A stretch of DNA of 43,369 nucleotides from Methanoperedens sp049303315 (GCA_049303315.1 JBAQMZ010000035.1:1-43369); one strand, 5' to 3'. Positions 31,257-40,189 are shown, counted from the first letter of the stretch. The notes: generated from the letters alone by a model not told the origin. Translations and numbers: made by a program.

Positions 31257-31760
31257 TCACTCACTATCTGCCTTATCTTTGCTATCTATCCCGTTCCTCA
31301 CATCCACAGCAATGCCCTTCTTAAATGCGAGCATTTCAAGGGGAGCCAGCACAGCCTTCCCCGTTGCAAGCAGGCGGTCGGTTTCATCAACCACGAGAAC
31401 TTCCTCGCCAGCCCTGATATCAGGGTCGGCAGCAACCACGTGCCGCGCAAAAGCAGTCTTGCCCTTCGCCACAAAAGGCGCAGCATCGCTGTTAACCACG
31501 ACCCTGCGCCCCGGATACCTGATTAATCCATGAAGCTTCCCTGCGCCCATGATGCTGAGTGTGAGCATCCCGTCCTTTGCTCTCACCGTGGCTATGCGGT
31601 TGTTATCAAGCAGTATCTGGCGGATTCTTTTTGTTGTTGAGAACTTGAATTCCACGTTGTCAGGGAAAAGAGCTTCGCCGGCGCCGAGACCAAACTGGTA
31701 ATCGGCTATGGCTCTGATGCGCTTTAGATGGGATGCATGTTGTTGGGATAATTGAGACAT
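31257..31760 (-). CDS. PUA-domain RNA-binding protein
   Basis: About 167 residues. The C-terminal half (about 88-160, GRRVVVNSDAAPFVAKGKTAFARHVVAADPDIRAGEEVLVVDE) is a PUA domain, the RNA-binding module of archaeosine and pseudouridine enzymes. The N-terminal half (about 10-85, ADYQFGLGAGEALFPDNVEF, KDGMLTLSIMGAGKLHGLI) resembles the pre-PUA domain of the archaeosine enzymes, without catalytic residues. It is probably a tRNA-modification partner. A GGAG precedes ATG 31760. It is divergent from the nnr gene. Confidence 0.8.
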   Translation of the reverse strand: MSQLSQQHASHLKRIRAIADYQFGLGAGEALFPDNVEFKFSTTKRIRQILLDNNRIATVRAKDGMLTLSIMGAGKLHGLIRYPGRRVVVNSDAAPFVAKGKTAFARHVVAADPDIRAGEEVLVVDETDRLLATGKAVLAPLEMLAFKKGIAVDVRNGIDSKDKADSE

Positions 31761-31858
31761 TTAATACTCCGCAAACGCTGAATATGAACGAATCATATTT
31801 CATTATATCCCTTAACAGTTTAATAAATTATAAGTGTTCGTGGGTGAAATTACCAATC

Positions 31859-33313
31859 ATGCAAGCAATCACCTCGTCCCGCATGGCAGCCATCGATGCC
31901 AATTGCGAATATCTCGGGATAAAACGCCTTCAGCTTATGGAAAATGCCGGTGCTGCCGTAGCCCGTGCAGTTAAAGAAAGGATTAGCTCCGGGAAAGTGG
32001 TTGTTTTGGCAGGCAGGGGCAATAACGGAGGCGATACATTCGTAGCTGCGCGGCATCTCTCAGGATACGATGTCACAGTGATTCTTATCGGAAAAAAAGA
32101 AGAGCTAAAAACGCACGAGGCTACACATAACTGGAAAGCCCTTGAAAATACATCCATTCCGCTAATCGAAGCCACGGATTCAACAGTGATTGACCGTTCC
32201 ATGATAAAAGATGCCGACGTGATTATTGATGGGATTTTCGGGACAGGTATTCGCGGGAAAATACACGAACCTGAATCTTCCGCCATCGATCTTATCAACG
32301 ACTCAGGCGCATTTGTCATCTCAGTGGATGTGCCGTCCGGATTTGACCCTGACGGGGGCGAGTTTGAGAAAGCCGTTCATGCAGGCATGACCCTTACGTT
32401 CCATAAAATGAAAGCAGGATTGCTGCCAGAAAACGCCCATGAATATACGGGCGAAATACGTGTGGTGGATATAGGCATTCCTCTGGAAGCTGAATTTTTT
32501 GTCGGTCCAGGCGATATCCAGCCATTCTTAAAAAGACCTGCAGAAAGTCATAAGGGCGATGCGGGCAGGGTTCTGGTCATAGGAGGCGGCGCGTATTCAG
32601 GAGCACCAGCGCTTGCCGCACTCGGGGCTCTCCGTGCCGGCGCCGATATAGTTACGGTGGCAGCGCCGCGGAATGTTTCAGATATAATCGCTTCTTTTTC
32701 CCCAAATCTCATCGTTCGCGGGCTTTCAGGCGATAGGTTAGTGGAAGACGATATTCCTGTTATCTCCGAGCTTATCGCAAAACATGATGTGGTCGTAATG
32801 GGGATGGGTCTTGGGACTTCTGATGAGACCCTTTCGGCTGTTAAAAAAATAGTTCCGTTTTGCAGGAAAGCAGTAATCGATGCAGATGCGCTGACGCCGG
32901 AACTTGTTCCCCTGCTGAACAGGAACATAATCATCACACCTCATAAGGGTGAAATGAAACGATTATCCGGTGTTGATGTTCCCGCTGAACAAAAAGAAAA
33001 AACCAAATTCATTTTGGATTTCGCCAGAGAAAATGAAGTAAATGTACTGATAAAAGGCGCTATTGATATTATCTCTGACGGCATCGAGGTCAGGGCAAAC
33101 AGGACGGGAAATGCAGGTATGACCGTCGGCGGGACAGGAGATGTGCTTGCAGGTCTGACAGGCGCCCTTTATGCAAAACACGAAGCTTTTCCCGCGGCAT
33201 GCGCAGGAGCGTTTATTAATGGCGCAGCGGGTGACCTTGCATTTACGGAATTTGGATACGGACTTCTTGCGACTGATGTCATTGATTATATCCCGGCGGT
33301 GATGAAAGCATGA
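31859..33313 (+). CDS. nnr: Bifunctional NAD(P)H-hydrate epimerase/dehydratase
   Basis: About 484 residues with two domains. The N-terminal YjeF_N epimerase (1 to about 210; VVLAGRGNNGGDTFVAARHL loop, DVIIDGIFGTGIRG) precedes a C-terminal ADP-dependent dehydratase (about 225-484; VLVIGGGAYSGAPALA, RTGNAGMTVGGTGDVLAG). It repairs hydrated, damaged NAD(P)H. The start at ATG 31859 matches the usual MQAITSSRMAAIDxN; longer in-frame codons upstream lie over the promoter (TATA-like TTTAATAAATTATAAG, about 31819-31834). The stop overlaps a 56-residue gene by 4 bases. Confidence 0.92.
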   Translation: MQAITSSRMAAIDANCEYLGIKRLQLMENAGAAVARAVKERISSGKVVVLAGRGNNGGDTFVAARHLSGYDVTVILIGKKEELKTHEATHNWKALENTSIPLIEATDSTVIDRSMIKDADVIIDGIFGTGIRGKIHEPESSAIDLINDSGAFVISVDVPSGFDPDGGEFEKAVHAGMTLTFHKMKAGLLPENAHEYTGEIRVVDIGIPLEAEFFVGPGDIQPFLKRPAESHKGDAGRVLVIGGGAYSGAPALAALGALRAGADIVTVAAPRNVSDIIASFSPNLIVRGLSGDRLVEDDIPVISELIAKHDVVVMGMGLGTSDETLSAVKKIVPFCRKAVIDADALTPELVPLLNRNIIITPHKGEMKRLSGVDVPAEQKEKTKFILDFARENEVNVLIKGAIDIISDGIEVRANRTGNAGMTVGGTGDVLAGLTGALYAKHEAFPAACAGAFINGAAGDLAFTEFGYGLLATDVIDYIPAVMKA

Positions 33314-33480
33314 GAGAGATACTGGCAGATATAGAACGAAATCGAATAAGATTGGTATTCAAGCATGATGAAGACGAGACCATAATCCGGTTAAAACTGA
33401 ATGATGCAAAAGCCCTGTCAGGAAAACTGGATGAACTGCTTTCGGATTTTGAAAAGAGAAAACAAGTTCGGATAGATTGA
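33310..33480 (+). CDS. 56-residue hypothetical protein between nnr and moaC
   Basis: ATG 33310 lies in an ATGA overlap with the nnr stop, and the frame runs 56 codons to TGA 33478-33480, just before moaC. The product is highly charged and alpha/beta in pattern (ILADIERNRIRLVFKHDEDE, TIIRLKLNDAKALSGKLDEL, LSDFEKRKQVRID). The coupled overlap at the front and the tight join to moaC argue strongly that it is a real translated gene. The function is unknown; no metal or cofactor motif is present. Confidence 0.65.
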   Translation: MREILADIERNRIRLVFKHDEDETIIRLKLNDAKALSGKLDELLSDFEKRKQVRID

Positions 33481-33482
33481 AA

Positions 33483-33944
33483 ATGTTTTCGCATATACAG
33501 GACGACAGGGCAAGGATGGTTGATATCAGCGATAAGAAAGAAGTTAAAAGGCGTGCGGTGGCCGTCGGCGAGATACAATTGAAGCCCACTACCATCGAGG
33601 CTATCAAGAACAAACAAATAGAGAAAGGAGCGGTGCTTGAAACCGCCCGTATCGCTTCAATCATGGCAGTCAAAAGTACATCTCTAGTGATACCGATGTG
33701 CCATCCGATACCTGTAACAGGAATCGATGTCCGGTTTGAGATAAACGGGGACTCAATCATTGCAACAGTCGAAGTAAGAACGATTGGGAAAACAGGCGTG
33801 GAGATGGAGGCGCTGCACGGGGTTAATGTGGCGCTGCTTACAATATGGGATATGGTAAAATCCCTGGAAAAAGACGCAACGGGCAACTATCCGTTTACAT
33901 TAATAAAAAACATCAAGGTTTTAGAGAAAATCAAAGAATTTTAA
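33483..33944 (+). CDS. moaC: Cyclic pyranopterin monophosphate synthase MoaC
   Basis: About 153 residues. The MVDISDKKEVKRRAVAVGEI start and the catalytic block LVIPMCHPIPVTGIDVRFEI with a later KTGVEMEALHGVNVALLTIWDM match MoaC. It acts after MoaA in molybdenum/tungsten cofactor synthesis. ATG 33483 is preferred; a TTG at 33477 in the same frame overlaps the stop of the small gene upstream. It belongs to a nnr/small gene/moaC transcript. Confidence 0.95.
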   Translation: MFSHIQDDRARMVDISDKKEVKRRAVAVGEIQLKPTTIEAIKNKQIEKGAVLETARIASIMAVKSTSLVIPMCHPIPVTGIDVRFEINGDSIIATVEVRTIGKTGVEMEALHGVNVALLTIWDMVKSLEKDATGNYPFTLIKNIKVLEKIKEF

Positions 33945-33949
33945 TAGGA

Positions 33950-34026
33950 GTAGGATTAGGTATCTAATAAAAACGATGGGTCGAAGGAGACTGAGGGTAC
34001 TAAAGGCATTAGACACCTAATTCTAC
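33950..34026. repeat. 19-bp imperfect inverted repeat after moaC
   Basis: The left arm (33950-33968) pairs with the right arm (34008-34026) over 19 bases with one mismatch and one G-T pair, around a 39-base loop. It is between the convergent moaC and gatD genes. It could be a two-way terminator or the ends of a tiny mobile element remnant. Confidence 0.55.
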
Positions 34027-34102
34027 AACAATATTAATGATGGTTTTAATAGTATTTAATATTTACGCTTATATTATATGATATAAATAATTATTATAAT
34101 CA

Positions 34103-35362
34103 TCATAATGTGATTGACGTGCGTGTGCTTCGGGTTATCTCACCTGCGATATTAGTATGCATCAATTTTTTCACATTTTCTATATCCTGCGTCTGTCCCA
34201 ATACCCACATGAGTTTGACGAGCGCCACTTCCGAAAGCATGTCTTCTCCTTCGATTGCGCCCGCCTTTAACATATCCCTGCCTGTATCGTATACGCGGTC
34301 GCATACCCTCCCGTTGATGCATTGCGAGGTTATGACAACCGGTATCCCGGCATCTACGGTTGTTTTGATAACAGGAATCCATTCTGTTGAAACATGTCCC
34401 AGTCCTGTGCCTTCAACTACAATGCCTTTATAACCCGAGCCTGAATGGAATAAAAGAGATTCGCTGCTTGCGCCTGTAACGTATTTTAAAAGGGCGCATC
34501 TGGATTCGAGTTTATCATGGATCGCCAGTTTTTTCTCGCCCCGCTTAACGTGCGAAGTCAGCGTTTTTATCTCGCGTGATGGGTACCCGACCCTGCCTAT
34601 TGGCATGGCATTGATTGACTGGAATGCGTCGCGGCGCGAAGTGTGCATTTTCCGTACCTTTGTTCCCCTGTGGATATAGCAGAAATCGTCACTAGTTCCG
34701 CCGTGCATCACTACACATACCTCGGCGATGTCGCTCGTGGCTACCGCCGCTGCGCATATAGCGTTCATGGCATTGTCGCTGCTTGGCCTGTCAGCGCTTC
34801 GCTGCGAGCCGACAAGCACGATAGGAACGGGCGTTTCGATCATGAACGATAATGCTGCGGCCGTGTACATCATGGTATCAGTGCCGTGCGTAATAATGAT
34901 ACCGTCCGCACCATTTTTGATTTCCTCATATACGGCTCGCGCAAGCTCCACCCAGTAGGATGGGCGCATGTTCTCGCTAAGGATGCTGTAAATCATGCGG
35001 CAGTTATAATTTGCTATTTCTTCAAGTTCGGGGATTGCTCGAAGGATATCATCTGCCGAGAATTGCGAAGTCACGGCTCCCGTGCGGTAATCTATCTTGC
35101 TGGCAATGGTGCCGCCTGTAGAGAGAATGGAGATGTTGGGTAGCTTTCCTTTTTTTTTCCCGGCGCGAACAGGTTCCTTTGAAGGCTTTTTCCGTTCTTT
35201 TTTCTCAAGCAGGGTTATGGATGCGGATTCGCGCTTAAGCCCGATATTGTAACCATTTTTTAATTTCAAGACTATGCTTTCCGTCTGTGAAGGCATCAGG
35301 ACTCCTTCATAGCGGACGCCTTTACTTTCCACCCTGACTTTATCGTATTCTTCTGCCTGCAT
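34103..35362 (-). CDS. gatD: Glutamyl-tRNA(Gln) amidotransferase subunit D
   Basis: About 419 residues. An N-terminal GatD barrel (about 1-75) precedes an asparaginase-like domain. The catalytic parts are ISILSTGGTIASKIDYRTGAV and IIITHGTDTMMYTAAALSF, then VGSQRSADRPSSD. It supplies ammonia for GatE, which converts Glu-tRNA(Gln) to Gln-tRNA(Gln) in archaea. gatE is not in the window. ATG 35362 gives the usual length and is preceded by a GGAT ribosome-like site; an earlier in-frame ATG at 35455 would overlap the divergent zinc-ribbon gene's promoter. Confidence 0.95.
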   Translation of the reverse strand: MQAEEYDKVRVESKGVRYEGVLMPSQTESIVLKLKNGYNIGLKRESASITLLEKKERKKPSKEPVRAGKKKGKLPNISILSTGGTIASKIDYRTGAVTSQFSADDILRAIPELEEIANYNCRMIYSILSENMRPSYWVELARAVYEEIKNGADGIIITHGTDTMMYTAAALSFMIETPVPIVLVGSQRSADRPSSDNAMNAICAAAVATSDIAEVCVVMHGGTSDDFCYIHRGTKVRKMHTSRRDAFQSINAMPIGRVGYPSREIKTLTSHVKRGEKKLAIHDKLESRCALLKYVTGASSESLLFHSGSGYKGIVVEGTGLGHVSTEWIPVIKTTVDAGIPVVITSQCINGRVCDRVYDTGRDMLKAGAIEGEDMLSEVALVKLMWVLGQTQDIENVKKLMHTNIAGEITRSTRTSITL

Positions 35363-35474
35363 GTTATCCTGTTTTATAATAGCAGAAGATAATAAAAAAC
35401 TATGCTCTTCACCAACCAATACTATTATGTCGCAGCGCCACAACAGTAATAACATACAAAGGGAGGTTATGTCT

Positions 35475-35657
35475 ATGCCAGTTCTTAAAAAAAGAAAAAC
35501 GTATTCTGAGAAATGCCCGGTGTGCGGCGGTGAAATCCATCCGTTGAGCGATGAAACAATTTATTTTGACGAACTTCCACCCAATGCTGCGGTTCTTGCC
35601 GAGGTGAGCCCTGGTCATTGGATAAAAGTTGTTGAAAGGAAGCCAGCAAAAACATAA
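35475..35657 (+). CDS. Small zinc-ribbon-like protein
   Basis: About 60 residues. The KCPVCGGEIHPL motif is half of a zinc ribbon; the rest (IYFDELPPNAAVLAEVSPGHWIKVVE) is beta-rich. GGGAGG at 35461-35466 with eight bases to ATG 35475 sets the start, though ATG 35469 is also possible. It is divergent from gatD and about 30 bases upstream of DUF1464. The function is unknown. Confidence 0.65.
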   Translation: MPVLKKRKTYSEKCPVCGGEIHPLSDETIYFDELPPNAAVLAEVSPGHWIKVVERKPAKT

Positions 35658-35689
35658 ACCTTAAAGAGCCAGCACGATAACTTGGGGAT

Positions 35690-36733
35690 ATGGTCAGAGT
35701 AATCGGCATAGACCCGGGCACGAAAAGTTTTGATTTTTGCGGTCTGGAAGATGACACAGTAATCCTTGATACTTCTGTACCTACCAGCGATATAATCAAA
35801 GATCCAGAATTGCTCTCTGATATTATAAAAGGAGCCGGAGCCGAACTCGTGGTGGGGCCATCCGGGTTTGGCATTCCGGTAACCGGTATCAAAGACATAG
35901 GAGAGAGGGAATTGTTCCTTATGTCGCTTATCAAAAAAGAAGACAAGAAAAGTAACCTCGGGATGCGCGCATCGATTAACCGGATGAAAAAAAATGAGCT
36001 CCCCGTCTTTTTCATTCCCGGCGTAATTCATCTCCCGACAGTCCCGAATTTTCGGAAATTCAATAAAATCGATATGGGCACGGCTGATAAACTCTGCTGT
36101 GCCGCGCTCGGGATTCGGGACCAGGCATTGAGGTACGAAAAGAGTTACAGTGAAACATGTTTCATATTACTGGAAATGGGGTTCGGATATACGGCAGCCA
36201 TTGCCGTGAAGAATGGAAAAATTGTCGATGGCATCGGGGGAAGCACGGGTAATATTGGTTTTCTTTCTCTGGGCTGCATGGACGCAGAGCTGGCTTATCT
36301 TCTGGGAGGATTTAATAAAGAGCTCATTTTCAGAGGGGGCGTTGAGACTCTTGCAAAAACACCTGAAAAATTGATGGAACACGAGGATGCTTTGAATGCA
36401 TATCTTGAAGGCGCAACCAGGAATGTCCTTGCGCTTACAGCATCGGTTAAACCTGATGAAATACTTGTATCGGGCAGGATTTCAAGGGTCAAGGGGGTTT
36501 TTGATGAATTAGAAAGGCGAATAGACTTTGCGCCGGTAAGAAGACTTGGGGGTTTTGATGTGAAAAATGTCAAAGAAGCAGCACAGGGGGCTGCGCTTAT
36601 TGCGAATGGTCTTGCAGGAGGGAAATATTCCGAGCTTATCAAAGTAATGCAGATAAGAGAAGCGAAAGGTACGTCGCTTGATTATATTTTATTGCCTGAA
36701 ATCGAAGCCCTGAAAAAAGAATACGGTGTTTGA
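35690..36733 (+). CDS. DUF1464 family protein (ASKHA-fold, kinase-like)
   Basis: This 347-residue protein matches the archaeal DUF1464 family (COG2441). The start IGIDPGTKSFDFCGLEDD is the phosphate-1 loop of the actin/hexokinase/acetate-kinase fold. LEMGFGYTAAIAVKNGKIVDGIGGSTGN is the second nucleotide loop and PDEILVSGRISRV the adenosine loop. Members have been suggested to be butyrate-kinase-like; this is not proven. It follows the small zinc-ribbon gene in the same direction and precedes two tRNA genes. Confidence 0.82.
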   Translation: MVRVIGIDPGTKSFDFCGLEDDTVILDTSVPTSDIIKDPELLSDIIKGAGAELVVGPSGFGIPVTGIKDIGERELFLMSLIKKEDKKSNLGMRASINRMKKNELPVFFIPGVIHLPTVPNFRKFNKIDMGTADKLCCAALGIRDQALRYEKSYSETCFILLEMGFGYTAAIAVKNGKIVDGIGGSTGNIGFLSLGCMDAELAYLLGGFNKELIFRGGVETLAKTPEKLMEHEDALNAYLEGATRNVLALTASVKPDEILVSGRISRVKGVFDELERRIDFAPVRRLGGFDVKNVKEAAQGAALIANGLAGGKYSELIKVMQIREAKGTSLDYILLPEIEALKKEYGV

Positions 36734-36779
36734 TTCACAAAGCTTTTTAAATAATCAAAACATCTTGGAGTTCCGCGCT

Positions 36780-36854
36780 GGGCTCGTGGCTTAGCTTGGA
36801 TATAGCGCCGGGCTTCTAACCCGGATGTCGAGGGTTCGAATCCCTCCGGGCCCG
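36780..36854 (+). tRNA. tRNA-Arg (anticodon TCT)
   Basis: The acceptor arms GGGCTCG (36780-36786) and CGGGCCC (36847-36853) pair with one G-T. The anticodon stem CCGGG/CCCGG holds CTTCTAA, giving TCT; the T-arm contains GTTCGAATC. CCA is not encoded. Confidence 0.93.
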
Positions 36855-36883
36855 CTTAAAATATATCCTGGCAAAAATCAAGC

Positions 36884-36955
36884 GCCTCGGTGGCTTAGGG
36901 GTATAGCGCGTCCTTGGTAAGGACGAGGTCGAGGGTTCAAATCCCTCCCGGGGCT
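36884..36955 (+). tRNA. tRNA-Thr (anticodon GGT)
   Basis: The acceptor arms GCCTCGG (36884-36890) and CCGGGGC (36948-36954) pair with one G-T. The anticodon stem CGTCC/GGACG holds TTGGTAA, giving GGT; the T-arm contains GTTCAAATC. It lies 30 bases after tRNA-Arg. CCA is not encoded. Confidence 0.93.
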
Positions 36956-37029
36956 TATTTTTGATTTTCTGGGCATAAAATGGAAAGATATAAGTAATGA
37001 TTATACATGGTTAATGAAACCTGATTGAT

Positions 37030-38187
37030 ATGAGCGATTACTCTAAAAACACGTTGATGCAGTATATTAAATCAAAACCAGGGGATATAGAGATATGCGA
37101 TGTCACATTAAGGGATGGCGAGCAGACGCCAGGAGTGGCTTTTTCCAAAGAAGAGAAAATCGCCATCGCAGAAAAACTTGACAGCATCGGTATTGAAGTG
37201 ATTGAAGCGGGATTCCCTGTTGTCTCACATGCTGAGGAAGCCACGGTGCGTGAGATTGCGCATCTTGGGCTTGATGCCAGGATATGCTGCCTTGCGCGTT
37301 CGGTAGCAAAGGATGTTGATGTTGCGCTCAAGTGTGATGTTGATTTCGTGAGCATTTTTATTGCCACTTCCGATTTGCACCTGAAATACAAATATCATAA
37401 AACGTTTGAAGAGGCAACGTCTTGCGCTCTTGATGTGCTTGATTATGCAAAAGACCACGGCCTGACTGTGCGGTTTGCGGCCGAGGATGCAACGCGGACG
37501 GACATGAGGGTACTTAAGTCTATCTTCAAGTCTGCAGAAGAACACGGCGCCGATTACGTCAGCATTGCCGATACCGTAGGGATACTGAACCCGAGCACTG
37601 CGTTTTACATCGTCAGCGAAATTAAAAAAGAAATAAAAACAAAAGTATGCATCCATTGCCACAACGACCTGGGCATGGCTGTGGCGAACACGATAAGCGG
37701 TGCAGAAGCAGGGGCGTTCCAGCTTCATACCACGGTCAACGGCATCGGCGAGAGATGCGGGAATGCATCGCTTGAAGAATTGCTTGTAAGCTTACGGGTG
37801 CAGTACGGTATCGAGAGATATGATGTGAGCCAGTTGATGGGGCTATCAAAGCTGGTGGAACAATATTCCGGTCTTGCGATTCCTCGAATTAAACCCGTTG
37901 TAGGAGCAAATGCGTTTGCGCACGAATCGGGAATACATGTGGCTGCCGTGCTTGAAGAACCCATGACCTATGAACTGTTCGCTCCCGAAATGGTTGGCGC
38001 GAAGCGGGAAATAATCATAGGAAAACATACAGGGACAAAAGCATTGAAGGGGGTAGTCCAGAAGATGGGGTATGATCTCACGCATGAGCAGATGTGCACG
38101 CTTCTGGATAAAGTCAAGAAGTGCAGCGAAGCCAAGAAAAAGGTTTCTTGCAGCAGGCTTGAAGAGTTCATCAAGGAACTTGAGTGA
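37030..38187 (+). CDS. aksA: Homocitrate synthase, probable AksA
   Basis: This 385-residue member of the isopropylmalate/homocitrate synthase family has the ICDVTLRDGEQTPGVAFS start with metal and substrate residues, the HCHNDLGMAVANT metal motif and VNGIGERCGNASLEEL. Its length matches AksA and NifV; it lacks the longer regulatory domain of LeuA, ending soon after the GKHTGTKALKG segment. AksA condenses acetyl-CoA with 2-oxoglutarate and longer oxoacids to build the coenzyme B side chain. AksA fits the coenzyme context best, but NifV or citramalate synthase cannot be ruled out. Confidence 0.85.
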   Translation: MSDYSKNTLMQYIKSKPGDIEICDVTLRDGEQTPGVAFSKEEKIAIAEKLDSIGIEVIEAGFPVVSHAEEATVREIAHLGLDARICCLARSVAKDVDVALKCDVDFVSIFIATSDLHLKYKYHKTFEEATSCALDVLDYAKDHGLTVRFAAEDATRTDMRVLKSIFKSAEEHGADYVSIADTVGILNPSTAFYIVSEIKKEIKTKVCIHCHNDLGMAVANTISGAEAGAFQLHTTVNGIGERCGNASLEELLVSLRVQYGIERYDVSQLMGLSKLVEQYSGLAIPRIKPVVGANAFAHESGIHVAAVLEEPMTYELFAPEMVGAKREIIIGKHTGTKALKGVVQKMGYDLTHEQMCTLLDKVKKCSEAKKKVSCSRLEEFIKELE

Positions 38188-38216
38188 AAAATTGCTTGAT
38201 TGAACTTGGAGGGAAA

Positions 38217-38702
38217 CTATTTCCCCTTTTTCCTGATAATTGCCACATCCCCCAGAGTCGTTCCCCTGATAAACCCTCCCCCGCGCTGGTCCTGCGAAGA
38301 AACCTTCTCTGTCAATTTGATATTTAATGCAGTCTCAAGTTTTTTCCGCACCACATCCTCAGGTATAAGCTCCTCGCGTTCTATCTTTCGAAGAAGTGTG
38401 GCTTTCTCCATCATCTTTGAGGCAAGCTCTTCGATGGTCAGGCCTAATGATTCCCTTCCTTTCTTGATTATCTGGGCATAATCAGGGATTATCTCATCCT
38501 GGAGTTTGTCAAAAACATCTCTTCGCGGCTTATGGGAAACTATCACCCTTTCAGTCGGAGACATTTTCCTTGAAACAGGTGTCCATTTATCCGTAGGTTT
38601 CCCATAGTGAGCGCACTTGCCGCACACATCCAGGACACTTCCTTCAACGGTTACTCTAATCGGATTTCCCTTTATATCACTGCCGCATATTTCGCATTGC
38701 AT
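38217..38702 (-). CDS. Archaeal multiprotein bridging factor aMBF1
   Basis: About 161 residues. An N-terminal zinc ribbon (CEICGSDIKG...CGKCAHYG) is followed by a linker and a Cro/C1-type HTH (about 78-131, IIKKGRESLGLTIEELASKMMEKATLLRKIEREELIPED). MBF1 proteins link regulators and TBP or bind the ribosome. It is divergent from the PAN gene, with AT-rich boxes between at about 38723-38750. Confidence 0.9.
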   Translation of the reverse strand: MQCEICGSDIKGNPIRVTVEGSVLDVCGKCAHYGKPTDKWTPVSRKMSPTERVIVSHKPRRDVFDKLQDEIIPDYAQIIKKGRESLGLTIEELASKMMEKATLLRKIEREELIPEDVVRKKLETALNIKLTEKVSSQDQRGGGFIRGTTLGDVAIIRKKGK

Positions 38703-38722
38703 TACATCATCTCGGCGAAAAC

Positions 38723-38750
38723 TCTATATACCGTCTACGCTTAAATATCA
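38723..38750. promoter_or_regulatory. Divergent promoter region between aMBF1 and PAN
   Basis: TCTATATA (38723-38730) and TTAAATATC (38741-38749) are the only TATA-like boxes in the 58-base gap. The first fits PAN at a spacing that predicts a leaderless or nearly leaderless mRNA, as no ribosome site precedes ATG 38761; the second fits aMBF1 on the minus strand. Confidence 0.4.
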
Positions 38751-38760
38751 TTCGATATAG

Positions 38761-39999
38761 ATGTCTGAAGCCCAGGAAAATCAGGAAAGTCCGATAGCAA
38801 TGGGGAACAATGATTTTTCCCGCTATTTGATGGACAGGATTAAAACTCTTGAGGAAAGGAACAATCTTCTCAGGGAACAGGCCAATAAAGTTGAAATGGA
38901 GAAGCGGTTTACAGAGAGCCAGAACCTCAAGTATGAAAGAGAATTAAGGCAGATAAAAAGCGAACTTGAACGGTTAAAAATGCCTCCACTGGTTGTCGGA
39001 ACTGTAGTGGATATTCTTGAAAACGGAAAAGTGATAATAAGGAGCAGCACGGGTCCGCAGTTCGTGGTCGGCGCTGCCCAGTTTATTAACAGCTCAGAAC
39101 TCATTCCGGGAGCCGCCGTGTCTTTGAATTACCAGACCCTGGCTGTTGTGGGGATTCTCCCCTCTTCCCGGGACCCGTTCATTCACGGTATGGAGGTCAT
39201 AGAATCTCCAACAGTATCGTATTCGGATATTGGGGGCCTGGATGAGCAGATTCGTGAGCTAAGGGAAACCGTGGAGTTGCCTCTTACCAAACCTGAAGTG
39301 TTTGAACGAATCGGGATTGAGCCCCCGAAAGGTGTATTATTATATGGCGCCCCTGGAACAGGAAAAACGCTCCTTGCCAAAGCCGTTGCAAACCAGACAA
39401 AAGCCACATTTATCAGGGTTGTCGGGTCTGAACTTGTACAGAAATATATAGGCGAGGGTGCGCGTCTTGTCCGAGATCTTTTTAAAATGGCGAAGGAAAA
39501 ATCCCCGAGCATCATATTTATTGATGAGCTTGATTCAATCGGGGCAAAACGCCTCGAGTCTGCAACATCCGGTGACAGGGAAGTCCAGCGCACCTTAATG
39601 CAGCTCCTTTCGGAAATGGATGGTTTCAATCCGAGAGGAAATGTCAGGATTATAGCGGCTACGAACAGGCCGGATATTCTTGATTCTGCACTTTTAAGGC
39701 CGGGAAGATTTGACCGGTTTATTTCAATTCCGATGCCCAGTAAGGAAACAAGGGCAGTGATTTTGAGAATCCATTCAAGGAGGATGAAGCTTTCAGAGAA
39801 TGTTGATTTTGATGAGCTTGCCTCAATTACCGAAGGCGCTAACGGTTCTGATCTCAAGGCAATCGCCATGGAAGCCGGGATGTTTGCAGTACGCGAAGAA
39901 CGATGCAACGTAGGTATGGAAGATTTCCGCAATGCCATAAAAAAATTGATGATCCCGACAACTAAACCGAACCTGTATTCTGAAGGAATGTTTGCCTGA
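38761..39999 (+). CDS. pan: Proteasome-activating nucleotidase (PAN)
   Basis: About 412 residues. An N-terminal coiled coil (about 22-73) ends at the PP kink (75-76), followed by an OB domain (about 77-140) and one AAA+ module. Walker A is GAPGTGKT at 196-203, Walker B is IIFIDELDS at 251-259, and the pore loop is KYIGEG near 228. PAN unfolds proteins into the 20S proteasome. The C-terminal motif that docks into the proteasome, usually hydrophobic-Tyr-any (HbYX), reads MFA here, so Phe replaces Tyr. The Walker A has Ala where most PANs have Pro (GPPGTGKT). No proteasome core gene is in the window. Confidence 0.94.
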   Translation: MSEAQENQESPIAMGNNDFSRYLMDRIKTLEERNNLLREQANKVEMEKRFTESQNLKYERELRQIKSELERLKMPPLVVGTVVDILENGKVIIRSSTGPQFVVGAAQFINSSELIPGAAVSLNYQTLAVVGILPSSRDPFIHGMEVIESPTVSYSDIGGLDEQIRELRETVELPLTKPEVFERIGIEPPKGVLLYGAPGTGKTLLAKAVANQTKATFIRVVGSELVQKYIGEGARLVRDLFKMAKEKSPSIIFIDELDSIGAKRLESATSGDREVQRTLMQLLSEMDGFNPRGNVRIIAATNRPDILDSALLRPGRFDRFISIPMPSKETRAVILRIHSRRMKLSENVDFDELASITEGANGSDLKAIAMEAGMFAVREERCNVGMEDFRNAIKKLMIPTTKPNLYSEGMFA

Positions 40000-40189
40000 T
40001 TACCTGGGAAAAGATGGATGTTTTTTACATATTGAATTTAATCGATTTTGTTGGGCGTACAATTATATATGGAGATATATATGGAGATGGTTTTGTTCAT
40101 TTTATACAAAATATATTATCTTTGTTTCAAATCGTGGTAATCTATTTCTTGGTGATTGTGTATAGAGTATCAAATCTGCCGAGGCATTG

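Noticed and set aside
39183..39938. 251-codon open frame on the minus strand opposite PAN
   Set aside because: PAN is certain by Walker motifs; the antisense translation has no recognisable domain and reflects codon bias of the plus-strand gene.
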